Assembly (NCBI GenBank): GCA_949126835.1
Contig: OX421498.1
Coordinates: 38,183,118-38,247,117, forward strand
Direction of reading: 5' to 3'
Length of the DNA stretch: 64,000 nt
From: Anisus vortex
Lineage: Eukaryota > Mollusca > Gastropoda > Planorbidae
Under the pieces are notes generated by a model that had not been told where the DNA came from, made no database searches, and saw only the letters and a program-made list of their open reading frames with translations. This document shows positions 38,215-48,877 of this stretch, in pieces; within the stretch, counting starts at the first letter, position 1, and every line of letters starts with the position of its first letter. A program made the translations under genes and the position numbers.

Positions 38215-41200
38215 TAAAGTACCTGTCGGACCGAGTTGATCCATAGGTCCGATGAAGCAGCGTTCACCAGTTTCTGTGGCCACGGCATACTAGGTGATTG
38301 TGTGGCCAGCACTATGCACAGCCGCCTTTACTTTACCCCGACTAAGGTCAGGTACCCATCAGAGCTGGGTAGACTCAGGGACACCCTCCAGACCAGGGAA
38401 AAAATCCTAGCCTGCAGCAGGATTCGAACCCGGGACCTTCGGCTCGCCAGTCGAACGCGCTGCTGCTCGGCTATATTGCCCCCATATATATATATATAAT
38501 ATATATATGTGTGTATGTTAGAGAGAGAGAGAAAGAGAGAGAAATAGATAGATAGATAGAAAGATAGGTAGATAGATAAGTAGATAGATAGGTATATTAT
38601 AGTTATAATATATATATACTGTATATATATCATAGACATATAAAAAGACAACAGTATTTAGAGTTAGGATTATTGTTAAGTTGAAATTGTATGTGTATTT
38701 GTATTATTCTGTATTCACTCAATGTCTTAAATTACAGTAAAATAAGCTTTTACAACATAATACTTTGGATAATTGAGAACAATTACACATACAACTATCC
38801 ATTATTTGTGTAGATTTGCAGTTTATTAGATTTTAAGATTATGCAATACATATACACAAAAAAAACTCCAGGCACTTGCCTCTATAATCAGTGACTTTAT
38901 GTCTCCTATGTTTGGTCCCCAAATCTTGAAAACGTGGGTGGTTCCTTTGGCGAAGCGAAACCTCACTTTCTTCCCAGACTTAACCGAGCCTGCTTTCTTT
39001 GTCAGACGTGTCTTTGGTGTTTTCCCCCTGATGCCTTTCATACTGAGGTAGACCTAGATTAGATCAATTAGATAGTTTATATAAAACAGTTCATATCTTT
39101 GCCATAATACTCAATTAGTATTAAGCAATACTGCATCAAATTAAAACAACATTAATTTTTTTAAAGAATAATGAACACACTTTTGACAGAAAGAAAGAAA
39201 GACGCATGTTTAGGCTATCATTATCTTGTTATTTTTGTGACATTGATTGTAATTTTTAATAAAATAAATAACCTAATTTATTGTTGTTGATTTTGTAAAA
39301 ATTGTTTTGTTGATTCAATAATAACATTAGTTAAAAGCATTGATCGATACCTTATAAAAAAAAAATTTAATAATGCTTATTAATATATATATATAAAACA
39401 AACGGATGGAAATTTAATTTTAGCCTGTTTAATCGGGACAGTTACGTGGAGGGTTTACTGTATAAGTCCATGTAAAGTGCAAGTCAACTGTGGTCACAGT
39501 CTCATGTTACGTTCATTACAACATTCAAAGTACATTAGCTAAGTGACTAAGTGAGTGAGAGCCAAGAGTCAAGTGGAATGGACCACTTAATTAGACTCCA
39601 TAATATTTCAGCACAAACAGGCAAATAAAAATCTTGATTGTATGCATTAGGCCAGGTTTAATTAATAATATAGTGAATGGACGCCATTTTTTTTCTTTAT
39701 GTCAGACAATCTGAAAGTCATATCATGATAAATTGGTAAAAAAACATAAATTTTTTTTTTATTATGCAAATCTAACACTCGTAAAAAAAACTACAACATT
39801 TTAAGACTTGTGTTAACAACATTTTGCTATCATCTCCATTTATCTTGTGCCTTTAATTTATCAACAATTGGGGAACAAAAGTTTCAATAAAAGGGAGTGT
39901 GACCAAAACTTTTAAGAAATGATATAGAAAAAGATGTATGAAAATATATGCTCATTTCAAATAGCATGTGTCATATTACTAGATATGAACATACTTTAGC
40001 ATCTGTGCTAGCATTCTTCATGTCTCCAGTTGTTACAGCAACTTTGTACATGACATCTTCATCTTGGCCTAGTTTCCTACGCTTTGGTAAGAGTCTTGAG
40101 CTTCTAGGGCTCCCAGATCTACTCCAGGAACTGTGCCGCCTCTGATTTTCAAAAACAAAGTAAAAATGGTTATGAATGATCGAAATGTCAAGAAATAAGC
40201 TAATGATGAAACTAGATTGGAAATAAATTTAGGATCATCTGGAATCCTAGTTGCAAAACTTTTAATCTCTTGTTAAATAAAATAAGATGAACGACAATAC
40301 ATTTTAAAACTTGACCTTTCTTGTAATATAAATATAAGAAAAATTAAAAAAAAAGATAGTTTAGAAAAATATGACAGAAGGACTGGAATATCCTTTAAGT
40401 TTACAGACATTCCTTCTAGAAAAAAAAATGAATTTATTACATCCTTGACCAAAAACTTTCTACGGATGGCAGGCTTTTAATAGTGGCAGTGTTAGACCTG
40501 GGATCACCATTCTTATAGCCCTGTGTTTAATGACAGAGGCTGACAAATAATATTTATAAAAACTGCTTTTTAAATATTAAAATTCTTTATATATGATTGT
40601 AAAAAAAAACAAGCAAAAAAAGAAACAATGACATTTTTTCAAACCATCCTTTGCTGATAAATTTTTTCATTTGCATATATGACTTAATTATAAGACAGGC
40701 AAAGTAGCATTAGAAAAATTCTTTTTTTACAAATAAAGTATGTAATATAAATTTTACCTCTTGTCTCAATGAGTCCAGCTGAAGTGTTCCGAATCTTCTT
40801 TCAAAATATTCCACTAGATGTGGGTCATTTAGGGGGTCATAGGAGGGCAGGGAGATACTTCTCCCATTATCAACACGAGGATAATTCAACTCAGAGTCTA
40901 CAAAAGCTGCCAATTTTCGAGCTGCAAATAAATAGAAGAAAAACTAAGTTATGTATTTATTTTATTTATTTATTAATACGTTTTACAGACGTTCCTTCTA
41001 GATAGAAGATTTAATACGTTCATTAGGCCCAAGACTCCTGCAGGGCGACAGGGATCAGTCGAGGGCAGGGATAGAACCCGAGATGTGATGGTTGACAGTC
41101 CATTGAACCGCAGGACCAGCCATTATGTGATATCAGGACTCATACATATATTGAACTTTATATATTGAGACAAATCATATAAACCATATTTACTAGTTCT

Positions 41201-42923
41201 TTTTTTTAATTTAAAGTAACAAAAGTCACATTGGATCTAACATAAAGCTTTTGATATACACAAGGTATGCATTAAATATTAAACGCTCATTGAGATGTAC
41301 TCAGCAATATCTATCAAAAAAATTTGAACATTTACGAGTGTGCAACATTTATATATAAATGTGTATATGTATACAGAGAAAGATTTATATTATAAACTAT
41401 ATTAATTGTATATTATTTCTAAATTAAAACAATTTCTTCCACTTGAGCACAAAGCTATATTGGTAAAACATTTTTTTTAATATCGGTTTTAATTTTCAAC
41501 CAAAATCATGTTTTAAACCGGTCTTATAGAACCAAAAACTGGTTTAGGAAAAAAACGGTTTTAACATCCCTACTTCTAACAAGTAAAAATTAAAACTATA
41601 CAAAAGCATTGCTAACAGCATCTTTGATAAAGCACTGACCTGCATATGGAGCATGATTACTCAAGTCTGAGCTCAGATTGTGATACTGAGTTGGATATTT
41701 TGGTGCTTGAAATGATGATCCATGCCAAGGCACTGTGTAACTTTTCTTTGACTGAGGCGCTACAAAATGAAACAAAAAATATGACAAGTCAGAGCATGTA
41801 TTATTGTAATAAATGGAATGAAATACACAAAATACTCAATAGATGTTCCTTATAGTGGGCGCTGCAGTGCCATTGGGAGCCGCTGCATCTTTGCCTTGGC
41901 ACTGAAAAATATTTCTAAGACTTTAATAATTCTATTTTCAATGTCACATCCAGAGTTTAGACTGTGGGCAAGGATAAATAAATTTTTTTCAAAGGCTGCT
42001 GTGAGTTGACAATGTTTGGGAACCCCTGCTCTAGTGGAGCATTCCCCTATTTCATGGTAACCCTTGGAAAGTACTAGGATAATGAAAGTGCTCCTTGAAA
42101 AAAAAAAATTATGAGTATATGTCCGCATTGTTAGAAATGGGCTCTCCTAAGAAAAACTCACCCATAACCCAACTACTCTACACAATTTCTTCTGACAACA
42201 AGCTGTTTGCTTTATTATATTTAATGTCTAATCAACCAATCTAAAAAATTTAGTTTTAACCTGTACAGGATTTTGAGATCTTTTCAGCTCATTACAAATC
42301 ACAGAAAGTAATAGATAAGGGAGATAAGTAGACAAATAATTTGATGTGTATATATGCTGTGTACATTTAAAAGACGTGTATATGATGTCTTTCTGACCAT
42401 TAACGATTGTTCTAAAAATACTTTAACTCTTTAAAATATAGATCAATTATTAATTTAATTCAATAAGTGTCAATTGCACCTTCAATCCAGATTGAATATA
42501 TACATTCATTTTGAATTTTTTTTGTATAGAGCAATATTTTTTTTTAGCATCCTATAGTTGAGGTGACTTATTTCCAGTTTCTGAGTATTTTTATTTTAGC
42601 TAATGATACTTAATGCTTTCAATTACATGCTCGCAAAGCAAATATTGAGATATATATGAATTGGAATGCTTTTTAGAATAATACGTTTGTCAAGGGGGGT
42701 AACTTAAATCAAAAACTGTGTATGAAAAATATTATCTATCCAAACAAATCTTGATGCATTCAGTACTTTGAATAATACCTGAATATGGTCTTGGCTTTTT
42801 CCTCACTGGTTTCCCAACTCCAAATGGAGGGTGAGGCTCAAAACGTATGTGACTGGAGAGTGGACCAACAGGCATAGTCATACACCTCTTCACCGCCTCA
42901 CTATTGTTATTAGGCTGCTGCAT
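33478..42923 (-). CDS. LOXHD1: PLAT-repeat protein, LOXHD1-like (10 exons, 3' incomplete)
   Basis: Ten minus-strand exons join in phase into 516 codons: 42923-42779, 41759-41640, 40921-40758, 40141-39995, 39053-38880, 38120-37955, 37186-36942, 36267-36132, 34907-34760 and 33580-33478. Residues 1-~190 are a Pro/Arg/Ser-rich head with no domain I recognise. Then come PLAT 1 (from YKVAVTTGD to RELFPV), PLAT 2 (from [19 protein letters not shown] to SRDLIGSID) and PLAT 3 (from [19 protein letters not shown] to [14 protein letters not shown]). PLAT/LH2 domains bind lipids or proteins. LOXHD1 in vertebrates carries about 15 of them and is needed in hair cells. Domain identity is firm. Orthology with LOXHD1 is inferred from the repeats and the unusual head leaves room for a separate short PLAT family. 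The rest of PLAT 3 and the stop codon were not found. Confidence 0.82.
33974..34243 (+). repeat. SINE-1 copy, near complete
   Basis: Head GGGGCATTGTGACAGAGCGT, GGCTGGCG, B-box-like GGGTCAGAATTCTGG, core TACCCAGCTCTGATAGGTAC, GGGCATTGTGCTGGCCACAC and tail GGATGCTTTACTTTACTTA. It sits in PLAT gene intron 9, opposite in orientation to the gene. Confidence 0.8.
34457..34529 (+). mobile_element. 73-bp TTAA-flanked element (piggyBac-like), copy 2
   Basis: TTAA at 34453-34456 and 34530-34533. The segment starts CCCTTACAGTCCTGGGCGCG and ends CCGTACGGGAAGGG. Aligned in opposite orientation to copy 1 it is nearly identical. Confidence 0.78.
34593..34664 (-). mobile_element. 72-bp TTAA-flanked element (piggyBac-like), copy 3
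   Basis: TTAA at 34589-34592 and 34665-34668. It lies 56 bp from copy 2 and is inverted relative to it, so the pair could fold into a long imperfect hairpin. It differs by a few substitutions (CCTGTACC, ATGATCTTCAG). Confidence 0.78.
34760..34907 (-). CDS. PLAT gene exon 9 (start of PLAT 3)
   Basis: Acceptor TTGTTGTCAG, donor AAAGG|GTAGGT, phase 1 in and phase 2 out. It encodes [20 protein letters not shown], then [17 protein letters not shown] and RNLFERKG. The GAGTDANV signature is diagnostic for LOXHD1-type PLAT repeats. Confidence 0.9.
36132..36267 (-). CDS. PLAT gene exon 8 (end of PLAT 2)
   Basis: Acceptor TATCTTCAG, donor AAAT|GTAAGC, phase 0 in and phase 1 out. It encodes [34 protein letters not shown] and a linker to PLAT 3. 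Confidence 0.9.
36300..36590. repeat. TATCTAGTCAA-type degenerate array in PLAT intron 7
   Basis: Short units of about 10-12 bp (TATCTAGTCAA, TATATAGTCAA, ATTTAGTC) repeat about 25 times with variation. The array starts just upstream, in gene direction, of the exon 8 acceptor. Confidence 0.85.
36605..36765 (-). repeat. SINE-1 fragment
   Basis: It reads GGATACTTCATTTT at the left edge reversed, with TTGAGCCAATTTGATCCATA and GTGGCC-like core words (TAGCATGCTAGGAG, GTAGCCAGCACAATG) on the plus strand. It is a diverged minus-strand copy of the 3' part. Confidence 0.55.
36942..37186 (-). CDS. PLAT gene exon 7 (most of PLAT 2)
   Basis: Acceptor TTTGTTCCAG, donor AGG|GTGAGT, phase 1 in and phase 0 out. 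It encodes [46 protein letters not shown] and [18 protein letters not shown], a textbook LOXHD1-type PLAT core. Confidence 0.92.
37248..37395 (-). repeat. SINE-2 copy
   Basis: CAGATATTCCTTCGAGATAG and AAGATTATTATGTCC (tail), CTGCAGGGAGGCAGGGATTT, and a head region reading CCCCGCTAGTCTTGCGGT on the minus strand. It is in PLAT intron 6. Confidence 0.65.
37955..38120 (-). CDS. PLAT gene exon 6 (end of PLAT 1)
   Basis: The acceptor is AAATAAAAAAG, preceded by a T-rich stretch; the donor is ACAG|GTCAGT; phase 0 in, phase 1 out. It encodes [40 protein letters not shown] and [10 protein letters not shown]. The C-x2-WL motif and closing REL-type sequence mark the end of a PLAT domain. Using the ACG start keeps the length expected between the LIIE strand and the conserved Trp. 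Confidence 0.85.
38175..38640. repeat. SINE-1 copy flanked by TA/GA/GATA microsatellites
   Basis: A (TA)n tract (38181-38207), a minus-strand SINE-1 (about 38210-38481, B box GGGTTCGAATCCTGCTGC read on the minus strand), another (TA)n, then (GA)n and GATA-like units to about 38600. It lies in PLAT intron 5. Confidence 0.85.
38878..38879 (-). other. GC splice donor (GC-AG intron)
   Basis: PLAT exon 5 ends ATAGAG and is followed by GCAAGT, the strong consensus of GC-AG introns. No GT donor nearby keeps frame into exon 6. The acceptor AAAAAAG at 38121 restores phase 0 and the expected PLAT spacing. Confidence 0.7.
38880..39053 (-). CDS. PLAT gene exon 5 (middle of PLAT 1)
   Basis: Acceptor CTAATCTAG, phase 0 at both ends, 58 codons. 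It encodes [36 protein letters not shown] and DIKSLIIE. It lacks the usual GHDN segment, replaced across the next junction by TSALKEEE, so this PLAT is atypical, like some divergent LOXHD1 repeats. Confidence 0.85.
39995..40141 (-). CDS. PLAT gene exon 4 (head and start of PLAT 1)
   Basis: Acceptor TTGAAAATCAG, donor AAA|GTATGT, phase 0 at both ends, 49 codons. It encodes a basic/serine-rich stretch ([22 protein letters not shown]) that could be a localisation signal, then the first PLAT strand [19 protein letters not shown]. Confidence 0.85.
40398..40535 (-). repeat. SINE-2 copy, diverged
   Basis: TTTACAGACATTCCTTCTAG, TTATTACATCCTTGACC and CTACGGATGGCAGGC follow the tail and middle order of SINE-2. 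The head is eroded. It is in PLAT intron 3. Confidence 0.5.
40758..40921 (-). CDS. PLAT gene exon 3 (N-terminal head)
   Basis: Acceptor TATTTGCAG, donor GAG|GTAAAA, phase 1 in and phase 0 out. It encodes [20 protein letters not shown], then [20 protein letters not shown] and QLDSLRQE. The PLNDPHLxxYFxRRF stretch looks constrained but I do not recognise it as a named domain. Confidence 0.8.
40980..41125 (-). repeat. SINE-2 copy
   Basis: GACGTTCCTTCTAGATAGAA, CATTAGGCCCAAGACTCCTG and CAGGGCGACAGGGATCAG, then a head reading GGCTGGTCCTGCGGTTC on the minus strand. It is in PLAT intron 2 close to exon 3. Confidence 0.75.
41640..41759 (-). CDS. PLAT gene exon 2 (N-terminal head)
   Basis: Acceptor CATTTTGTAG, donor GCAG|GTCAGT, phase 1 at both ends. 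It encodes [20 protein letters not shown] and [19 protein letters not shown], low-complexity and probably disordered. Support comes from splice sites and phase rather than from a domain. Confidence 0.7.
41985..42040. repeat. Candidate hAT right end
   Basis: GACAATGTTTGGGAACCCCTGC resembles the right end of CAGGGG-type hAT elements. No partner end was identified nearby. It lies in PLAT intron 1. Confidence 0.35.
42779..42923 (-). CDS. PLAT gene exon 1, start codon
   Basis: The ATG at 42923-42921 is preceded by an in-frame TGA nine bases upstream, fixing the start. The donor CAG|GTATTA is phase 1. It encodes [34 protein letters not shown] and KKPRPYS: proline-rich with no signal peptide, so a cytoplasmic protein is inferred. 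A TTGTCAG upstream could be the acceptor of a 5' UTR exon. Confidence 0.75.
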
Positions 42924-43338
42924 CTTTTCTCAAATGATGTTTTCCTGACAATTACAAAAAAATGATATTTCAATAAAGTATTTCTTAGTAGGCCTATAGC
43001 CTAGTAACACTAATTGATCAAACATTATTAAATTCTTGGTAAAACTTTTCACAGTCAAACGTATGTAGTTACTTTATTTTATAAAGGGTGCAGGTGAACA
43101 TAGCTATATACCACAGGGATGAGAAGGTAGATTGACTTTAGATGATATTCATGTTGCATTTTTGTAGGCATTATAATTTTTACAGTGTAGGCCACTAATT
43201 CCAAATACCTTAGTCCTTAAAGATAGTCCCTTATAAACTGTCAACATTACTACCCTGCCTGTGATTGCTAAAAAAATCATATTATTGTTATAAAATGATA
43301 ATAAATTGTCTAATAATATATCTCTATTCATACTAATA

Positions 43339-44001
43339 CAGTAGAAGTCCGATAATCCGGCACGTTTGGGACCGGCTCGGTGCCGGACTACCGAAAATTC
43401 TGGTCTATCGGGCGTAGCCCCTTCTTTTTAGTGTAGGCTTTGCCGTAAAACAAATGTAGGCCCTACTTGGTTTTTTTAACTACATACATACATAAATCGT
43501 AATTGTATGAACAATTAGGTTAATAATTAAACTACAAATACAGTATGCAAATACAACAAAGTTTATTTTACATTTCATATAATTTATGTACATGTACTGT
43601 AAAACATATTTCACTTAGATTTTAAAAAAGTCCCGAATGTCTTTTTGTTTTATTGACTTTTGGCATTTGGTATAAAATTTATTTCTAATGATATGGAAAT
43701 CAATAATTTCTGAAGCACTGTACTAGACTCAGCAAAAGAGATAAACTTTTTTAGTGATTCTGCAGCTTCTGCCCAGCTGATTTTTTCCTTTTCTTCCGTT
43801 TCGGCATCTGAGTCACTTTCTTCAAGATTTTGAGTAGGCTGAGTGCTTCCGGATGATCCCGAACTACCCTGAACTAGCTCTCAAGCGTTTTTATTTGCTT
43901 TAAAGACACACTTTTGGAGAAAATTTTTACAATTTTCCTAAGCGATGCCGGACTATTGGGCTTTTCGGACTGTTGGATGCCGAACTAATGGACTTCTACT
44001 G
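43339..44001 (-). mobile_element. pogo/Tigger-type element remnant
   Basis: The left end CAGTAGAAGTCCGATAATCC and the reverse complement of the right end CAGTAGAAGTCCATTAGTTC form a terminal inverted repeat of Tigger style. TA precedes the left end; the right flank is CA, so the duplication has mutated or the end is altered. The minus strand at ~43650-43870 translates in part to ESDSDAETEEKEKISWAEAA followed by ESLKKFISFAE, like the acidic tail plus helix of pogo/Tigger (JRK-type) transposases. The catalytic domain is missing. Confidence 0.75.
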
Positions 44002-44078
44002 CACTAAGATTATTATCAGACTGATGCTATTTTTATGTAAATTGTGTTAACAAAATTGTATCTGATAATTGAATCAAA

Positions 44079-44960
44079 GTGGTTATCCACACGGTTTTGG
44101 TTGTGAGGATAACGCCGAGCAATATCCGCACGGTTCCTCTGCGCATGCGCATAATGCCAGTATAATAGTTTATCTTTCACTATTTCTTTAATTTTTTTTT
44201 TTTTTCCTTTTTGAACAAGATTTCCTGGTACAGTGGTTAGCACTGCGTTCTAGCAACCAGGGTCACGCAGGATCTACCCCAGCATCATCCACCTTTTTAA
44301 AAAAAAAAAATTATATTTAATTTTAGTAAAACGAGATAATCATTTGTCATTGTCAGACAGAAAATACAATAGCTGACTCCTAAATGATACTTTTTCTTGT
44401 ATAATAAATAAATGGTATGATAGTGACAATACCTAGTGATGTAGCCTAGTGCTTGAGCACAAATGGTTCCTTATATTGTTTTAAGTAGGCTATATTGAAA
44501 GACAAGATTTATGTACCGTAATCAAGTCAAATTTCCATTTGTTTGGATCAATAAAGTAATCTTATCTTATAATTAATTCAAACAAAAAGGTTATTTAGCC
44601 TGACTCTTAAGACTTAAGACATTAGAAATTGATGTTAGTGTTAGTTTTAGATTTAGAGTTATAGTCATAGTTATAACTTATTGCCTACTGATGTAGGCCT
44701 AGCTATTGTTAGGGTTAGGCCAAGACCAACGTAAGTATTTATGATGGTCTGGGTTAGGCCCGGTTAGGGCTAGGAATATGATCCTAAATAATAGCCTATA
44801 GACCTAAAAGTTAATATAAATCATAAGTATAGCCTAACTCTCACAATTTTTTCGAAAATTTGGGTCTGTTGATAACGTTGGGCCAAAACCGTGAGGATAA
44901 CGTTCGGCGTTATTCTCAAGACCGCACGTCAAAACCATGCAGATAGCGCTATTATGCCAC
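44079..44960. repeat. Possible MITE with GGATAACGCCGA inverted blocks and tRNA-like insert
   Basis: GTTGTGAGGATAACGCCGAG near 44100 and, inverted, GAGGATAACGTTCGGCGTTA near 44900 suggest paired ends. At 44228-44290 a tRNA-like A-box (CAGTGGTTAGCACTGCG) begins a short SINE head. Boundaries are uncertain. Confidence 0.4.
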
Positions 44961-44964
44961 CGAC

Positions 44965-45045
44965 CGATTCCTGGCACCCATCAGGAGTTTTGGGCCTAGT
45001 GGATGTAATAATCTTCTATCTAGAAGGTACGTCTGTAAACTTGTA
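44965..45045 (+). repeat. SINE-2 3' fragment
   Basis: CCCATCAGGAGTTTTGGGCC, TAGTGGATGTAATAATCTTC and TATCTAGAAGGTACGTCTGT are the 3' half of SINE-2 in plus orientation. Confidence 0.65.
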
Positions 45046-47207
45046 AGATTATATTACTATTATAATGATTATAGGCCTAGGCCTAATTAGGCCTAATCTA
45101 AAATTTAAATGCTTTTTTAATATTAGGCCCAACAAACTAATCTTTATTTTATATGATTTGATGTAGGCTAAATAGTCATAAGCCTATAGTGACATTGTTG
45201 TTGTGAGATTTAAACTAATACTTTTGGAAAGTAGCGAATCATGCTTACGCCTGCTATTACTATTACTATTACTGATACTGCCACTGCTAACTAACTCAAC
45301 TAACTGATTTGATTATTTTGATTAATAAAAATATTAAGAATCAAGACTACATAATTAAAAATAAAGTAATACTGACTATGATTAACTTAGCAATAACCTT
45401 TCTTGAAAAAAGTGGTTATGCTATGTGGCTGCTAATATGTGCATAGCAATATTGTCCAACTACTATGCGAAATTACAACCATTGAAGATGCGAAATCAAA
45501 CACAGTTTGCATCAATGGTATTTACCATTGTTTAGGTTGGTTACCAGACTGGTGCGCATGTGTGGCGGAAGTGACTAAAAAAAGCAGAATTAGCAGTAAA
45601 CGAATTAATGAATTGAATGTTCTATTTTATATCTTACTTTTTGTCAAATGTTGAACTTTAATAGACAATAAATAATTTATTTTATATTAAGTTCTATAAA
45701 AGCTTCTAGAAAACCATCTTATTAAAGACCAATTAACCATAATTACTGTTATTGTCCGTTGTGTTTTTTTTTTTATTTTTATAAGTCTATAAGTGTTGCA
45801 TCTGCATACGACGGAATAAGATTAGGTGTTTTTCTCTCTAGATCTAGATCTAGGTCTTTCTGTACAAACTATCTTATCTTATATATTACAGACGCTCCTT
45901 CTGTAAAGTCGATTATTGCGTCCTACGCTCATCTGTGGCCTGAGTCTAGTCTTGCATTTTATTACCGATAGTTTAAGTTACGAATTTCAGTTTTGTTCAG
46001 GCAACCCATTCCATGCCCTATGCCACTCGGAAAGAAACCTTTCATTTGAGAAAAATTCATCCTTTCATCAATGTTTTACATATCAATGCTTTTAATTGTT
46101 TTTGTTTTTTTCTGTTTCGTTTCCTTAATTTGAAAAAAAAATTGATTTGACGTAGCCTATAGTTTTTCTTTCTTAGTAATGAGTGGCCTTAAATTAATTT
46201 TTCTGATTTTTTTCTTCTTGTTGTCTTTTTTTTTTAGGCTTATCTTTTTTTAAATGCTTCAGTTTGACCAGACAGAATAAGCTCTTTTATGTAGCCATTA
46301 GCCTAGGCCTAGGATGTCGACTAGGCTAGAAATATAGGCCTATATATAGGCCCTAGGCCCTAGCCCTAGCCTAAATAAGCTATCTGTGATGGCCACATCG
46401 CTGGACGAACATTTTGCAGGACCACTCCCGAGCACGCACACGAAAGGCTTAGAAAAAGGACCAAAGAGTCAGTTTGTTTTTTGTGCTATTGATGAGTGTT
46501 GATCTAAGCCTATCTTTTAAGTCAAAATTAAGTAGGCTACAAAAATCAGAAAGTCTGAGAAAGGTTCGATTCTTTTTTTTTAAAGAGGGGGGAAAGTAGC
46601 TAGCTTCGCTGCATTTTGGAAGTGCAATAAATTATCAAGTCTCACTCCTTCTATCCACCCCCTTTCCTTTTTATATTAAAAAATGGTAGGTTTTGGTACA
46701 AATTGGTAGTCTAGGCATTGGCCGCAATCTAATTGTCAGTTTCTACTTTCTAGCTACGTTAAAAGAAATATTAGGCTATGGGGGATAATAAGTCCAAACT
46801 TAGTACCATGAAAAGAATTTCGCGGTTACCTCCCTGTAGCTGCTACCATTGTCTGAAATTTCAGTGATGAGCGTTTGTACAATGATGTCCATTTCGTATT
46901 TTCTCTTTATTTTTATTAATTAATATTATTTAATGTGTTATTAATATTATTATTATTACATGTAATATAGTGCGTTATAATTTTTCGTGTGTTCTAAGTA
47001 GGCTAAGTCTTACCTAGGTCATGGGTCCACGAAAATTATTCAATTTTTTTAAAATAAAATTATTGGATAATTACCGATGCAAAAAAAAAAAAAGATATTT
47101 AGTCTGCTCATGCGGTTTCTTTCAAGTTCATGTCGCCGTAAAGTCCAAGAGAATGCTCGGTCAACACAATATCCGTGCAAGGGGCCGTCCATATAGGTCA
47201 TCACAAA
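45046..47207. other. Intergenic, no gene seen
   Basis: AT-rich with dispersed repeat B copy 2 (45875-46060), a cluster of TAGGCC/GGCCTA words (46296-46372) and poly-T runs. No frame has recognisable domains. Confidence 0.45.
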
Positions 47208-47215
47208 CAGTCAAA

Positions 47216-48041
47216 CAGAGGCGGATCGAAATTCGGATTCGGCGCCGAAAGTAAGCAAATAGACTCTTTCGGCGTAGTTTCGGTTTCGGCCGAACCCAAA
47301 AAAGTTAGCTTACGGCCGAAACTGATATTGACTTTCGGCCATCAGCCGAATATCTATTTGAACTTTCAAAATTCATACTGCAAAGCTAGTGCTGTAGGCT
47401 ATCTATTACTCTGCTTATTGATAGTTTCATTTAGTTAAAACTGTTGCGAATTAATCTGTGTGAAGTAGAAAATTGAAGTTATTAATAAATGGTTTATTTA
47501 ATCACACCAAAGAATGTCGAAAAATGGATTGTGGTTTAAAAAAGTGGCTTTGTGTTATGCACCTAGGTAACCATCTTTTTTTTTTCTTTCAATGTTGTTT
47601 GGTCTAATTAAAAAAAAAATGTCATAATATTTAGATTAAAAAATCGTACATAAAGTAAATATTGCCTTATAGTTAATTAAATCTTAAAGAGTTTTCCGTT
47701 CTGAATAAAATGATATATAAACCATGTATAATAAATAGGCCTAACTGTACCCCAGTATGTTTGTTGGCAGCGCTATACAAATGTCATCATTATTACTATT
47801 ATTATATTACATGTCCTATGGTTTACTTAAATAGAGTAGGCCTACCCATAAACTAGTTAATATTAGGCCTACACACGAATGCGCAGTCTTTTAAAATGCT
47901 TTGTTTGGCAATTTCAGTTTATTTTTTTGTTTCGCCCGAAGACGTAGTGAAACTTTCGGTTTCGGCTGAAAGTCAATTTATAACTTTTAATACTGTTTCG
48001 ATTTCGGCCGAAACATAAAATTTGGCTTCAGTCGGCCTCTA
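47216..48041. mobile_element. hAT-like element with TTTCGGCCGAAA-rich ends
   Basis: The left terminus CAGAGGC and the right-end reverse complement TAGAGGC lie inside octamers CAGTCAAA (47208-47215) and CAGTTAAA (48042-48049), a 7/8 target duplication. Both sub-terminal regions are dense in TTCGGTTTCGGC and TTTCGGCCGAAA words that pair between ends. An L2-like tail fragment (GCGCTATACAAATGTCATC) is nested near 47755-47820. Confidence 0.72.
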
Positions 48042-48329
48042 CAGTTAAACTCCCTCTTATTCGAATACGACGTCACAAAGCTCTGCCACCCCCACCCCTT
48101 AAAAAAAAGCTTATTGGTTGCCGGCGACCCGTGCAAGCCTAATCTCAGCAAAAATATTCAATTTAATAGATTGACACCCATGGAAAAAATCACAACTCCC
48201 GCCCTCCCCCCCCCCCGCCAACCCAGAATGCCCAGATGTTCCCAATGCAAAAGGGGTGGGGGCGTTAAGCTGGGAATCTATACGTTTGAAATTTGGCGAG
48301 CGAACCTTATTGTGTGTCTTTAAAACTTT

Positions 48330-48500
48330 TTTATAAGTTTACAGACGTTCCTTCTAGATAGAAGATTATTACGTCCACTAGGCCCAACACTCCTGCAGGG
48401 CGACCGGTATCCGCCGGTGGCAGGGATAGAACCCGCGACATGTCAGTTGGGTTTTTGGTTGACAGTCCGGTGAACTAACCGCTGGACCAACCGGCTTCAC
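48330..48500 (-). repeat. SINE-2 copy, near complete
   Basis: GACGTTCCTTCTAGATAGAA, CACTAGGCCCAACACTCCTG and GGCAGGGATAGAACCCGCG, and a head reading GGTTGGTCCAGCGGTTAG on the minus strand. It is followed by a CT-rich tract (48508-48570). Confidence 0.78.
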
Positions 48501-48877
48501 TTAATACCTCTCTGTCTCTCTTTTTTTCCCTCTCTCTTTGTCTCTATCTCTCTGTCTCCCTCTTTCTATTTCATTTATATAGGGCCTATTATATTTTCAT
48601 ATTTATAACATCCGCGTAAAAATATTGTATTTACTATCCTGCTGTTTAAATTTCTTTAATTGTGCGCCTATGCCCACGGCGCCCCGTGTGGCCGCACGTG
48701 TCGCCAGTACCTTGAGCTGGATCTGAACCTGATATATGATACGGAATGCACTAGCAGTGTGATAAAGGACACGACGTAATATGATACGCCTTGCGCTTGC
48801 TAATTTTTTATGTTGATGCTTAATTATGAATGTTAACAATGCATGAATGCATCGTGTGTTTTTTTGCATGTATGAAA

